NCBI GenBank assembly: GCA_963682055.1
Contig: OY821749.1
Location: forward strand, 1,848,336-1,912,335
Source: Primula veris
Lineage: Eukaryota; Streptophyta; Magnoliopsida; Ericales; Primulaceae
Length of the DNA stretch: 64,000 nucleotides
Reading direction: 5' to 3'
The notes under the pieces were generated by a model that was not told the origin of the DNA, searched no databases, and saw only the letters and a program-made list of their open reading frames with translations. Position numbers and translations under genes: made by a program. Numbering within the stretch: the first letter of the stretch is position 1; each line of letters opens with the position of its first letter. Positions 23,146 through 34,186 of the stretch are shown here, piece by piece.

Positions 23146-24524
23146 GAAAGTAAGTGTACTTATGATACAAATATGTGAATAATACAAAAAAAAAATAGTA
23201 TATGATGATAAAACTTAAAAAAATATTTAATTGTTAAAGATGGATAAATAATGTTATTATAACGTAGTGATATATCACTTTTCAATAACATACGGACTCA
23301 TTCACTATTTTTGTCTTTAAGATTGATTGATAATGTCATCATGCACATCTTCTTTTTAGTGGAAATGATCCTAATCTCTAATGTTTACTCCCACAAATTC
23401 CACTCTAGTTTTAAGATAATTCTATTAAATGGTTAATTACAATTCAAGAAAATGGTGAAAATGACTCTTGGTAAAAGAAGTTTTACCTTGATGTGCCTAT
23501 AATTGATGTTCAGTTATTTCCTTTCAATATGGTGAAAATGACTTTCATTAAGAGCAGCTACCCACCCTTTTCAGTTTGTTTGTTTTTATAACTGATCATT
23601 TTACAAGTGGCCAAAATCTATTTGCTTTAAGCCACCTGTACCAGTGTAACACCATTGTACCTTCATAGTCTTTTTCTGGTTATTTAATAAGAGTATTGCT
23701 AGTTAGAATCTTTTTAAGCAATGTATCAAGGTTATATACTCCTATATATTTGTTGTCAAATAATGAACTATTAGCTGGTTCTGGCTTAAGGTTATTTCTT
23801 ATTACTCCAGTACCATTTTTATTTAAGTGATGCTGTTTTGTTGATAAATTTAGCTTTACCCAATTACATATTTCCTTTACTCTTTTCTTATGATTCATAA
23901 ACCTCTTGTTATCAATTATTTTTGGAAGCAAATGAACTTTGTGTCAACATGATAAATTGGTATACAAAAGCTTCTAGTTTTTGGGATTTTAACTGAACTT
24001 ATTCTATGATCACCTTTTCTCCTTTTCATTATAGCAGGTTGAAATCATCATTAAGGCTTGTTTGGTTACACAACTTATTGGCCTTCTAAGCTACAACTCA
24101 TTTGGTCGAACTCAACAAGAGCTAAGAATTTGGTTTTCGGTCCGGGAATGTTATAATATTCAAGTTGGATCAACTAAAGTTTTTTGCAGCCTCTAATTAG
24201 CAGCTTATTTGGCTTCAGAGATGCAGCCAGGTCAGATGTGTGCTTCAAAAAACTATGAATTCAAAGCATTATTCTTAAAGTAAAAATCTCCTTTGTTCGT
24301 TCGTAGTTTTATAGTTTTCTTATGAGAAGTATAAACTATAAACATAAAGCACATTGTTTCCTGTGTTCAAGGAATGCCTGAGAGTCATAATTTATTTATC
24401 TATTATTATTATTAATATTTTAGTCAAAATTTATTATCAGTATCTTCTTTACTTAGGTGTCTGTGACGCGGAGTGAAAATAATTTTTCAATTACTCAGCA
24501 GATTCATCGCAGGTGAAGAATAAC
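23146..24524. other. Promoter and 5' UTR region of the SMG7-like gene
   Basis: No separate gene is seen. A 5' UTR intron is plausible: a short leader exon could end at 'agatgcagccag|gtcaga' (about 24231) and rejoin at 'ttcatcgcag|gtgaag' (about 24512), 13 bp before the ATG. Family genes often have such an intron, but a transcript would be needed to prove it. Confidence 0.35.
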
Positions 24525-27500
24525 ATGAACCTTGATACACGTGTTTTGTTCAAAGTAGAAGATGAAAGAAATCGTCATATGTTAGAGGTAATGGTTAGAT
24601 ATTAAGATCATATTGTTTCCTTAAATTGCTTTTAAAATTATGATCGTCCTCTATTGGACCTTGGTTGTTTATTTGTTTATAGCCTAATCACGAAGGGCAG
24701 TTGTTTGAATACTCAAATTGCTTGTACATGTACCAGATTACAAAAGCCGAGAAACAATTGTTGTCATTGATCTACTCGAAAGGTTTATTGCACAAAGAGG
24801 CGCTAGAGTTGTATATTAAGGTCTGTTCAAGGTATGAGAAAATCATCGTTAATGATCAAGAAGAGCAATTTCAAGAAATTGAATATTCGTTGTGGAAGCT
24901 TCACTACAAACACATCCACGAATTTCGTAGAAAAATCAGTCAAAAATCTAAAAACACCACAGACCCAGACCTTAACAGCCATGTCGAAAAGTACAAGTTA
25001 TTTCTAACGGAAGCAACAGAGTTTTACCAAAACTTGATTGTTAAAATCGAAACATTCTACGAGTTCGAAGAAAAAGGTGGGGGGTCACGTGACCCTGTGA
25101 AGTTGCATAAATACCGATATATATGCCATCGATTCTTAGTTTGTCTTGGGGATTTAGCTAGATATAGGGAGCTATGTAAAGACAATGATGTTCAGAGATG
25201 TAACTGGTCAGTTGCAGCAACAAATTATTTCAAAGCAGCGTCTAGTTGGCCGGATAGTGGTAACCCCCAAAATCAGGTAATATCTTTTTCAGTAAGGTAT
25301 TATCTGTAGATAGTTATGTTTTCTGTTAATTTTCCAAAAACCTAGACTTCTTCAGAAATTTTTCGCTATTTTACCATGCTTATTTTCTTAGTAACAAGGA
25401 TTAATTCCATTTTTAGTTGGCGGTATTGGCAAAATATATTGGCGATGATTTCCTTGCTTTGTATCATTGCATAAGAAGTCTAGCTGTGAAAGAACCATTT
25501 CCTGATGCGCGGAATAACTTCATTTTACTACTTGAAGAGGTAACATTTCCTTTCATCCTACCTTATTTTCCCTCTCTCTCTTTTTTATTTCCTTCTCGTT
25601 CGAGGCTTAAGCTAAACAATCGATTTATTTGGAATAAGTTTTTGGCTCCTATGTGATCTTGCAGAACAGGTCATCTCACTTGGAGTCACTTTCTAGAGAA
25701 GCCTGCTTCAATTTCTCAAATCCTTCTGAAAAAAGTGCCCCACCACATTTTAATGTGAAGAACAAATATCACATCTCCTCTTCGAAAATTGCATTTTGGT
25801 CTCTATTTGTCAGATTGATTAGTTTATTATTCATTGAATCCAGGTACTGTGTTTCCTATTGAGCTTCTTGATTCGCACTCATTAATAAAGAAAACTGGGA
25901 AACGCATAACTAAAACGACTCTTAAAGTACACCTTTCACTATATCTTCCTACATTATAATCCCAGATTGTCTTCAACATTTTTGGTTTCTGTTTCTCCAA
26001 TCACATCGTTTTTAAAAACTATTTAATGTTTATTGTTTAGACTTATACATGTACTTTTAATGATTAATGGTTTAACAGCAGCTTGGAGGAATTCTCTTAC
26101 ACATTTGCATCCACCTTAAGAGAGTTGGAATTTATTTTGGAGCTAGATGATATCGAGTTAAGTGCTTCATTAGAGTCTTACCAACTAATGGACCCAAACA
26201 GAACCGGTCCTTATCGAGCCCTTCAATTCGTATGCATACTTGTATTTGTCATCGATAGTTTAACGACAACCTTTGGTAACAAAGAATCAAAAGGGGATAC
26301 CAATTTGAATCAGCCTGATTTGGTAAATTCAGCATTGATAGCTACGTTTACTATCCTTAGTCGCATTACCAAGAGATGTCTGACGGGTAATTTAGTAATA
26401 TCCAGTCCACTTCTCCCTGCTGTGCTTGTTTTCGTGGAATGGCTAAGTAGCATGTTGGACAAAGTGCAAAAGTATGTTTTTCAGAAAGAAGTTGCGTGTG
26501 CTTTATCTTATTTTCTTGATACTTTTGTTGAACTTCTTAACCAATTTGAAAAACTAGACAAATTCAAATGCCAAAACGAAATTGCTCTTTGGGAAGATTA
26601 CGAATTGAGGGGATTTGTGCCAATGGTTCATGCATTTAAGCTTTTGAATTTAATTTTCCGGGAGGAAACTATGGCTAACTTTGTAAGTGAAAATTACCGT
26701 GTTTGTCGCATCTTTGATGCTGCAATTAAAATAGGAGAGAAAAGACCCATTGGTTTTGAAAAATGGATATTCTATGATGCTAAGAGAGAAAAGTTCTTCA
26801 CAAATGGGCAGCTTGATTCAGTTGATCTTGATTTAGAAGAGCCTCAACATGATAAATTTAAAGCTATCAAAGAGATTGGGAAAATTAATAAAGAAATTGT
26901 TATAGAGGAGGAAGAAGAAATCATTTTCAAGCCCTTTCAAAGGTACAACTCGGCTCCAATTCATTTGCCAGAAAAAGAAAGATCCACAGAAGGTGTAAAG
27001 GACAAAATAGTACTTTCCGAAGATGCCTTGAGACGTGCCACTTCACTATTTGCTAATCCGTACCCTGCAGGTCCTCCCTCTCTCAACGCTTGGGTCCTCG
27101 ACAATGAAATTGCAAACGCAGAAAAGGAGAAAGCAACACTAGACTTTTTTAAACCTCATTTATGCCCCATTGACGAAATGGGTTCATTTTCTTTGATTGA
27201 TTCCACTCCCTATTCGACTCCTATTCCATCTGCCCCATTATTACCTGAAAATGCCATTTTGTTGTGTGAAAACTCAGATATTCATGATATGAACTCACCA
27301 ATGAGAAGCTATAGGCCTAGTTTTGATGGACCATTGAGTTTCACTCCTATGAGCTCTTCTGAATGGCTTCACCAGTTTAGAAATCAAAATTTAAATAGCG
27401 GGAATCATTTTGTACATCCGACCCACTGCAGAACACCTGGAAATATATTAGGAAAGGAGGCGTCGATAACTTTTACTAATCGTTGGGAATTTAATCCTTT

Positions 27501-27687
27501 GACTCATAATCAGATTATGTGTCCTCATCCGGATTACAACTACCAGAGGCTTAGCCCGTATGGGTGTGATGGTGATATGGCAGCTGTTAGAGTCGAGAAG
27601 CCACCGTTTCTGCTGTATCTTAAAGAAAAAGAGCGGCAGTTGCAGAATCAGGCTCGTGTGAGAGATCCTGCTTATACAGGGAATTAA
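24525..27687 (+). CDS. SMG7L: SMG7-like protein (EST1/SMG5-7 family), five exons
   Basis: Exons 24525-24587, 24683-25276, 25417-25539, 25665-25843 and 26082-27687 join in frame to 854 aa, all with GT-AG borders. The N-terminal half (residues about 30-260) is the 14-3-3-like EST1 fold, with 'EYSLWKLHYKHIHEFRRKI', a phosphopeptide-pocket type helix 'YRYICHRFLVCLGDLARYRE', and the TPR-like 'NYFKAASSWPDSGNPQNQLAVLA'-type core split by intron 2. The EST1 RNA/DNA-binding region follows (to about 540). The tail is poorly ordered, with 'NPYPAGPPSLNAWVL' and a final 'PPFLLYLKEKERQL'. SMG7 proteins bind phosphorylated UPF1 in nonsense-mediated decay. Length and the N-terminus fit the plant SMG7L branch better than SMG7 (about 1,050 aa), though I cannot align them here. 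Exon 5 has a CAGCAG tandem acceptor. Confidence 0.9.
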
Positions 27688-28179
27688 GTCAAAAATAAAT
27701 TGTGCCTTTTAATCTGTTTTTGTTGGAAACTTGCAACTCGACTACGAGCAGGTGTAACATGTAAATTGACAAACGCCGAGTTATCTAATTCCTGATACGG
27801 ATAAGGTGTGGATAGTATTATTTTAATTCATAGATTCTTCTCAATTGTATTACAACCTTGATCATAGCAGAAAAGATAAATTACTTGCATGAAATTGCTA
27901 ATAATCCATAAATTCATCTGGACAAAAAAAAAAGTTGGTCTGACGAAAGCAACATAATTTTACTACAACATTTGTTCTCTCATTCACTCGATAAGTTGTT
28001 TCAGGGTCGAATCACATAAAGAGATTTAACATCGCTTTTACATATTATAAAGCACAAAAATAACCCAAGTCAAATTTTAATTTTCCTGGCTTGGACAATT
28101 AACTAGCATTATTTTTTCTTTAATTAACTAGCATTAGCTGTACAAAAGCATCGAAACCCGAATTGCCACATCATCATGA
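27688..28179. other. Gap between convergent SMG7-like and RPS5-like exons
   Basis: This stretch holds the SMG7-like 3' UTR and the 3' end of the RPS5-like locus on the other strand. No gene or repeat is recognised. Confidence 0.4.
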
Positions 28180-28429
28180 TCACTTCCAGAGCTCTTCCAT
28201 GGGGATCCCACGAGTTGCAGCAACTTCGCTGAACTGTCTCATCTTCAAGATAGCAACAACAGTAGCTCTGGCGTTGTTAAGGGGGTTATCGCTGCCAAGT
28301 TGCTTACCCAGTGCGTTCTCGACACCCGCCATTTCTAGAACAATCCGAACAGCACCTCCAGCGATGACTCCCGTACCTGGGGATGCGGGTCTCAGCATTA
28401 CTTTCGCTGCCCCATAGTTACCATCAGAT
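28180..28429 (-). pseudogene. Plastid RPS5 paralog: orphan last exon
   Basis: A 250-nt exon with an intact acceptor (ATTTACCCAG before ATCTG), the same phase and the same length as exon 4 of the intact gene at 36416-36665. It encodes 82 residues of the S5 C-terminal domain, from '[20 protein letters not shown]' to 'GIPMEELWK' and stop, with only five amino-acid differences from the intact gene although the DNA differs more. No copy of the middle exon (S5 N-terminal domain) is found between here and the paralog's first exon at 34.5 kb, so the gene cannot encode a full S5. The low protein divergence suggests it was under selection until recently, or that it serves as an alternative last exon for the upstream gene. 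Confidence 0.85.
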
Positions 28430-29550
28430 CTGGGTAAATACATACATGCATATTCATTAGTTCACTCATAATATGGCTAAGAAAACAAAAACTTACCCAG
28501 AAATCACTTGGAAGTAATTTTTAAGTAACATATAACATTATAACTTGCTCTAATCTTGTTAGTCATTTATAACTTGTTCTCAACTTGTCACATAGTCAAA
28601 TTCATCTAAGTAAGCTACAAATGTTATTCAAACCGATTTTAGTTATAAAATCAGGTTTCTTTCGATAATTATTCAGTTATTTCACAGTCAAAAAATCTCC
28701 CTATCCAGGTAAAGACGATGCATTTTGACTATTTCTGAACTAAATCCATTCTTTTAGATTAAAAGCTGCAACCAAACAAACCGTTAGAAGTGCAGAGAAA
28801 GTGATAATCAGATTTGCAGATATATACAGCTGAAGGAGGACTTTTAAGAGCGTAATGTGCTTCGAAAATATATCAAATGTTTATGGCAGATTGAATATTA
28901 TCATAATCACACATTGACAAAACGTGCCTAACAGGCTAACATTATAACCATGCTTTCATTCAGATTTTGTAAGGTACGAATAGTGATTACAGCAACCCAC
29001 TAGAAATTGTGACTTCTATTTTCTAGAAGTACAATCACATAAATGTATTCTCACAACATACATTTTTCTAAATATATTGATTATATTGACTCAATGCTGT
29101 AGATTAAAATTTTCATCGAAGTTGAAAATCATGAATTAGTTAGACACTCTTGGTAAAGCAACAAGGTCAAATGAAAAGTTCAACTCAAACCTATCTAGTT
29201 ACTTGAATCACAGCTATCCTACAAAGGTTCCATAGCCGTTGCTCATTTGGTCATCATCTGGAGGCTTGGAACAAAGAGCAAACCAGAAAAGTAAAACATA
29301 ATTATTTCTTAATTAAGTTCTATCACCAAGGAAGTGTAAACCGCTAAATCTTGGACACATATGTCTCAGGTGATCGACTACATACCGAAAGTAGGAGCCC
29401 TCCAAGTAATTCAATGAGGAAATTATACCAACTATCCTCAAGCTTCCATGGTTTTTGTTCTTAAAAAAAGCAAAAGTGTTTGTAGTCAGCTTAAAGAGCT
29501 AGCTTTTCCATAGGTAAAAAATGAAACTTCTCTCATTGTTCTTAAATAAA
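28430..29550. other. Intron-like DNA of the broken RPS5 paralog
   Basis: AT-rich DNA behind the orphan exon. In an intact gene the middle S5 exon would be expected in or beyond this region; it is not found. No other gene is seen. Confidence 0.4.
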
Positions 29551-30575
29551 AATGTTGGAATTGTCCCACATCACTTAAACATTATCAAAGCCAAGTCTTA
29601 ATATATGCCACTCTCCTTCTTTACTAATAGGCTTTTTAGTGGGGAATGGATCGGCTTCTACAAAAAATAAATTGAATTTTATTCACGAAGTGAAATGTTT
29701 CACATGTAAAAGTGTACAAAAATAATTGAAGTCAATGCTTTTCTTAAAACTTCAAAATTAACTAACATCTTTGCATCATACGTTTCTGCTTTTTAGTGGG
29801 GAATGGATGGTCTTCTACAAAAAATAAATTGAATTTTATTCTAAGACCAAAGACCCTTATAAAACCGTTGGATCGGCTTCTACAAAAAATAAATTGAATT
29901 TTATTCACGAAGTGAAATGTTTCACATGTAAAAGTGTACAAAAATAATTGAAATCAATGCTTTTCTTAAAGCTCCAAAATTAACTAACATCTTTGCATCA
30001 TACGTTTCTGCTTTTTAGTGGGGAATGGACGGTCTTCTACAAAAAATAAATTGAATTTTATTCTAAGACCAAAGACCCTTATAAAACCGTTCACGAAGTG
30101 AAATGTTTCACATGTAAAAGTGTACAAAAATAATTGAAGTCGATGCTTTTCTTAAAACTCCAAAATTAACTAACATCTTTGCATCATACGTTTCTACTTT
30201 TTAATCCTCATACAAAACACCTACATTTACTCCATCTTTTTGAGATGCCTACCATCTCTTTTTCTTCACTGATCCTCTTGCGCCAAAGACGGCGATGTAA
30301 CTTCTACTTTCAAGCTCATCACCACCAGGCACAGAATATGCCAAACAAGCATTATGGTAGACTTAATCTACTTACCAATCATACATACCATAAATACAAA
30401 GAATGGATGGGCTTCTACAAAAAATAAATTGAATTTTATTCTAAGACCAAAGACCCTTATAAAACCGTTCACGAAGTGAAATGTTTCACATGTATAAGTG
30501 TACAAAAATAATTGAAGTCAATGCTTTTCTTAAAGCTCCAAAATTAACTAACATCTTTGCATCATACGTTTCTAC
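29551..30575. repeat. Tandem repeats with LTR-like start
   Basis: Begins 'tgttggaattgtcccacatc', typical of the 5' end of some plant LTR elements. From about 29640, blocks recur in changing order: 'ctacaaaaaataaattgaatt' (five times), 'cacgaagtgaaatgtttcac' (four), 'aattaactaacatctttgc' (four) and 'gacccttataaaaccgtt' (three). The last block runs straight into the palindrome at 30576. Confidence 0.8.
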
Positions 30576-30581
30576 TTTTTA

Positions 30582-30690
30582 ACCCGCCTACGTCACCCGA
30601 AGGTTTTGTGGCCCCGCCTTACTTCGACGAGGGCCCTCTTGAGTCCGAGGATGATGTGGCACGTGCTTATGAGGAGCGTTACGGACCCGG
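30582..30690 (+). pseudogene. RPS5 exon-2 copy, left outer
   Basis: Encodes the plant-specific N-terminal extension of S5 ('[20 protein letters not shown]', then '[12 protein letters not shown]') and ends at the same GG|GT donor as the true exon. It is the inverted twin of 34187-34296. Confidence 0.85.
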
Positions 30691-30961
30691 GTATTTTTTT
30701 TAGTAAAAGATTGAATCTTTTTGGCATTGTTTAATAAGGGCGTGTTTGTCATCGGCTTTTTTTTGTCAGAAAGATGATTCTAGAAAAAAGCAACTGAGAA
30801 ATAAGCTTTCTTAAAGGAAGGAGTGTACTGTTTAGTTAGGTTTTTTTTTTTTACTTATAAGTGACTTATAACTTATTTTTACAGTTTTACTTATAAGTGA
30901 CTTATAAATTATTTTTATTTGTAAGTCATTTTTTACTTAACTTATAAATAACTGTAAGAAT

Positions 30962-31219
30962 CTCTCCCAAACCCTCATTCTCTCTCAAACCCCTTCGGGT
31001 CAGCACATTTTCGTCCCCATCACCCGACCCGAAAGAACATGATTATGAAACCATACTGATTAACAACTTCACTCCTGAAGATGAAAATCATGAAATAGAG
31101 GAATCTTTTGATCCGCCTATGCTACCCGAAGGGTTTGTAGCTCTGCTTTACTTCGACGAGGGTCCTGTTGAGTCTGAGGATGATGTGGCGCGTGTTACGA
31201 GCAGCTTTACGGATGCGGG
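30962..31219 (+). pseudogene. RPS5 exon 1-2 copy, left inner
   Basis: Part of a transit-peptide-like region, then 'ETILINNFTPEDENHEIEES', '[20 protein letters not shown]' and the GG|GT donor. One base is lost relative to the right-arm twin (gcgcgtg-ttacgagc against gcgcgtgcttacgagc), which shifts the frame. Exons 1 and 2 are continuous here. Confidence 0.8.
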
Positions 31220-32000
31220 TATAGTTTTTTTTTTTAAAACTGTTTTTGAGTAAAAGATCAAATCTTTTTGGCATTGTTTGGTAGGGCGTGTTTGGCATCG
31301 GCTTTTTTGGTCAAAAAGATGGTTTTAAAAAGCGACGAGAAAAAAGCTTGCTTGAAAGAAGCAATGTCCTGTTTTGTACCTCAGGTTTTTTTACTTAGAC
31401 TTATAACTCATTATTATTTATAAGTTATTTTTTACTTATAAATGACTTATAGATATACAACAACGGTTTAATTGGAAATTTTCTACTTTTGATAATTTTT
31501 ATGTGAGAAGTTGAAAGAAACTCCCAAATTCCTAGCTTTATGCTTTTGAGCTTTATAGCTTTTTTGACTTGATTCTGAAAAGATAAAAAAGCTAGCATAC
31601 AAACACCCGTAGCTTTTTTTAATTAAAGAGCTGAGAAAAAAAGTTGTTACAAACAGGCACTTAGTTAATTATATTACTACCTCTGTCCAAGATTTTTGAT
31701 ATGGGTATCAACTTTAAAAATAAGTATATGAACTTTATCAAATTAGGGTATGACATCTGTTTTTAGGGTATCAACTCTGTTAATTAGGATATGAACTCTA
31801 AAATTGTCTAATAATTAACAAAACATACTACTTTTTAAACTAAATTACAACAAGCATACCCTTACAACTTTAACTATCAAAAACATACCCACTGCAGTCA
31901 CTTTTTAATGCTGAATCCAAGACGGTTTTGATATCGGTCATTGATAACGTGGGCTTAGAGTTTAAAAACCACCTTTTATAAAAAGGTTTTGATTTTTCTT

Positions 32001-32454
32001 TCATCTAAGGATCCCCGGTAACTGTCCATCATTTATTCCAAAAACCTTCTTTAAATCGTCCGCTTTAAAGGCAAATGACTTGTTCCCTATGACGACTTTT
32101 TCTGTTTTTTTGTTAAAAGTAGACAGAATAGCTTTCAAGGTCATGTCATCCTTCCTCGCATGATTAATGTCAAATAGCTTTTCATACGCAACATGGACCA
32201 GATTATAAAAAGGACAATATTTTTCAATGGCTTTTAGATGGTTTTCTGTTAAATTCATAGCTGATATCGAACTAATTAAGTTGACCATGTTTAAACGATA
32301 GGTTTTTAAGTACTTTTGGGTTTGAAGCGGAGAAGATGGTTGGGATAAAGATTTTCTTTTGGGCCGAGGACAATCTGCTTGAGTAGATGCTTTTCTAGCT
32401 GCATATTTAGTTTTTCGAACTTTTACAGATCTTTTAGGTTTTTTTTTTGGCTCT
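32001..32454 (-). pseudogene. Transposon-like ORF fragment, left copy
   Basis: Minus-strand frame with a basic stretch ('PKKKPKRSVKVRKTKYAARK') and then 'IEKYCPFYNLVHVAYEKLFD' and 'KSFAFKADDLKKVFGINDGQ'. The last block recalls the 'ltpedV..llGl' motif of the plant mobile domain or DUF1985 regions found with Ulp1-type transposon genes; this match is tentative. The open frame continues through the palindrome centre, but that part is an artefact. A 4-nt deletion relative to the right copy makes it stop early (DGQLPGILR). Confidence 0.5.
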
Positions 32455-32491
32455 AAATACACAGATCTTACAGAAAAGCTAATACACCACC
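32455..32491. other. Palindrome spacer (37 nt)
   Basis: The only stretch between the arms not paired with the other arm. Next to it the left arm has a 10-T run and the right arm an 11-A run inside otherwise matching sequence. Confidence 0.9.
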
Positions 32492-33081
32492 AGAGCCAAA
32501 AAAAAAAACCTAAAAGATCTGTAAAAGTTCGAAAAACTAAATATGCAGCTAGAAAAGCATTACTCAAGCAGATTGTCCTCGACCCAAAAGGAAATCTTTA
32601 TCCCAACCATCTTCTCCGCTTCAAACCCAATTCAAACCCAAAAGTACTTAAAAACCTATCGTTCAAACATGGTCAACTTATATCAGCTATGAATTTAACA
32701 GAAAACCATCTAAAAGCCATTGAAAAATATTGTCCTTTTTATAATCTGGTCCATATTGCGTATGAAAAGCTATTTGACATTAATCATGCGAGGAAGGATG
32801 ACATGACCTTGAAAGCTATTCTGTCTACTTTTAACAAAAAAAAAGAAAAATTCGTCATAGGGAACAAGTCATTTGCCTTTAAAGCGGACGATTTAAAGAA
32901 GGTTTTTGGAATAAATGATGGGCAATTACCGGTGATCCTTATAAGGATGAAAGAAAAATCAAAACCTTTTTATAAAAGGTGGTTTTTAAACTCTAAGCCC
33001 ACGTTATCAATGACCGATATCAAAACCGCCTTGGATTCAGCATTAAAAAGTGACTGCAGTGGGTATGTTTTTGATAGTTAA
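32492..33081 (+). pseudogene. Transposon-like ORF fragment, right copy
   Basis: Continuous from about 32689 to a stop at 33081. It has the same blocks as the left copy, then continues with 'MKEKSKPFYKRWFLNSKPTL', 'SMTDIKTALDSALKSD' and 'SGYVFDS'. The 5' part is truncated at the palindrome centre and frame-broken before 32689 by an 11-bp insertion and small deletions. No catalytic residues of a transposase or protease are present, so it is a fragment of unknown exact family. Confidence 0.5.
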
Positions 33082-33194
33082 AGTTGTAAGGGTATGTTTT
33101 TTGTAATTTAGTTTAAAAAGTAGTATGTTTGGTTAATTATTAGCCAATTTCAGAGTTCATATAAAATCTTGGACAAAGGTAGTAATATAATTAA

Positions 33195-33560
33195 CTAAGT
33201 GCCTGTTTGGTAACAACTTTTTTTTCTAGCTCTTTAATTAAAAAAAGCTACGGGTGTTTGTATGTTAGCTTTTTTATCTTTTCAGAATCAAGTCAAAAAA
33301 GCTCAAAAGCATAAAACTAGAAATTTGGGAGTTTCTTTCAACTTCTCACATAAAAATTATCAAAAGTAGAAAATTTCCAATTAAGCTGTTGTTGTATATC
33401 TATAAGTCATTTATAAGTAAAAAATAACTTATAAATAATAATGAGTTATAAGTCTAAGTAAAAAAACCTGAGGTACAAAACAGTACATTGCTTCTTTCAA
33501 GCAAGCTTTTTTAAAACCATCTTTTTGACCAAAAAAGTCGATGCCAAACACGCCCTTACC
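33195..33560. mobile_element. hAT-like MITE within the right arm
   Basis: The ends 'gtgcctgtttgg' and 'ccaaacacgccct' are inverted, as in many plant hAT-like MITEs. The interior is rich in 'ttataagt' motifs. Its twin lies in the left arm at about 31290-31660. Confidence 0.5.
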
Positions 33561-33621
33561 AAACAATGCCAAAAAGATTTGATCTTTTACTGAAAAACAG
33601 TTTAAAAAAAAAAAACTATAC

Positions 33622-33908
33622 CCGCATCCGTAAAGCTGCTCGTAAGCACGCGCCACATCATCCTCGGACTCAACAGGACCCTCGTCGAAGTAAAGCAGAG
33701 CTACAAACCCTTCGGGTAGCATAGGCGGATCAAAAGATTCCTCTATTTCATAAGTTGTTAATCAATATGGTTTCATAATCATGTTCTTTCGGGTCGGGTA
33801 AGTTGTTAATCAATATGGTTTCATAATCATGTTCTTTCGGGTCGGGTGATGGGGACAAAAATGCACTGACCCGAAGGGGTTTGAGAGAGAATGAGGGTTT
33901 GGGAGAGA
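33622..33908 (-). pseudogene. RPS5 exon 1-2 copy, right inner
   Basis: Encodes '[20 protein letters not shown]', '[11 protein letters not shown]' and the GG|GT donor. It is preceded by a transit-peptide-like region disrupted by the 47-bp tandem duplication. Twin of 30962-31219. Confidence 0.8.
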
Positions 33909-34186
33909 TTCTTACAGTTATTTATAAGTTAAGTAAAAAATGACTTACAAATAAAAATAATTTACAATTCACTTATAAGTAAAACTATAAAAATAAGTTA
34001 TAAGTCACTTATAAGTAAAAAAAAAACCTAACTAAACAGTACACTCCTTCCTTTAAGAAAGCTTATTTCTCAGTTGCTTTTTTCTAGAATATCTTTCTAA
34101 CCAAAAAAAGCCGATGACAAACACGCCCTTATCAAACAATGCCAAAAAGATTCAATCTTTTACTAAAAAAAATAAAAAAAAAATAC

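Larger units (their letters stand above)
30576..32454 (+). repeat. Giant palindrome, left arm (~1.88 kb)
   Basis: This arm is the inverted copy of 32492-34302. From the outside inward it holds an RPS5 exon-2 copy (30582-30690), a hAT-like MITE, a second RPS5 exon 1-2 copy (about 30962-31219), another MITE-like block, and a transposon-like ORF fragment ending at the centre. Near the centre the arms differ by scattered substitutions and small gaps. A block of about 90 bp ('gttgataccctaaaaacag' region, about 31720-31800) is missing from the right arm. Confidence 0.93.

Noticed and set aside
30179..30427. 82-aa plus-strand frame in the tandem-repeat block
   Set aside because: Overlaps the repeated units, which are non-coding in the other copies.
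32455..32567. Open frame running through the palindrome centre (hydrophobic start of the left ORF)
   Set aside because: The frame only continues because the right arm is the reverse complement of the left; the 'protein' before the basic PKKKPKR stretch is an inverted-repeat artefact.
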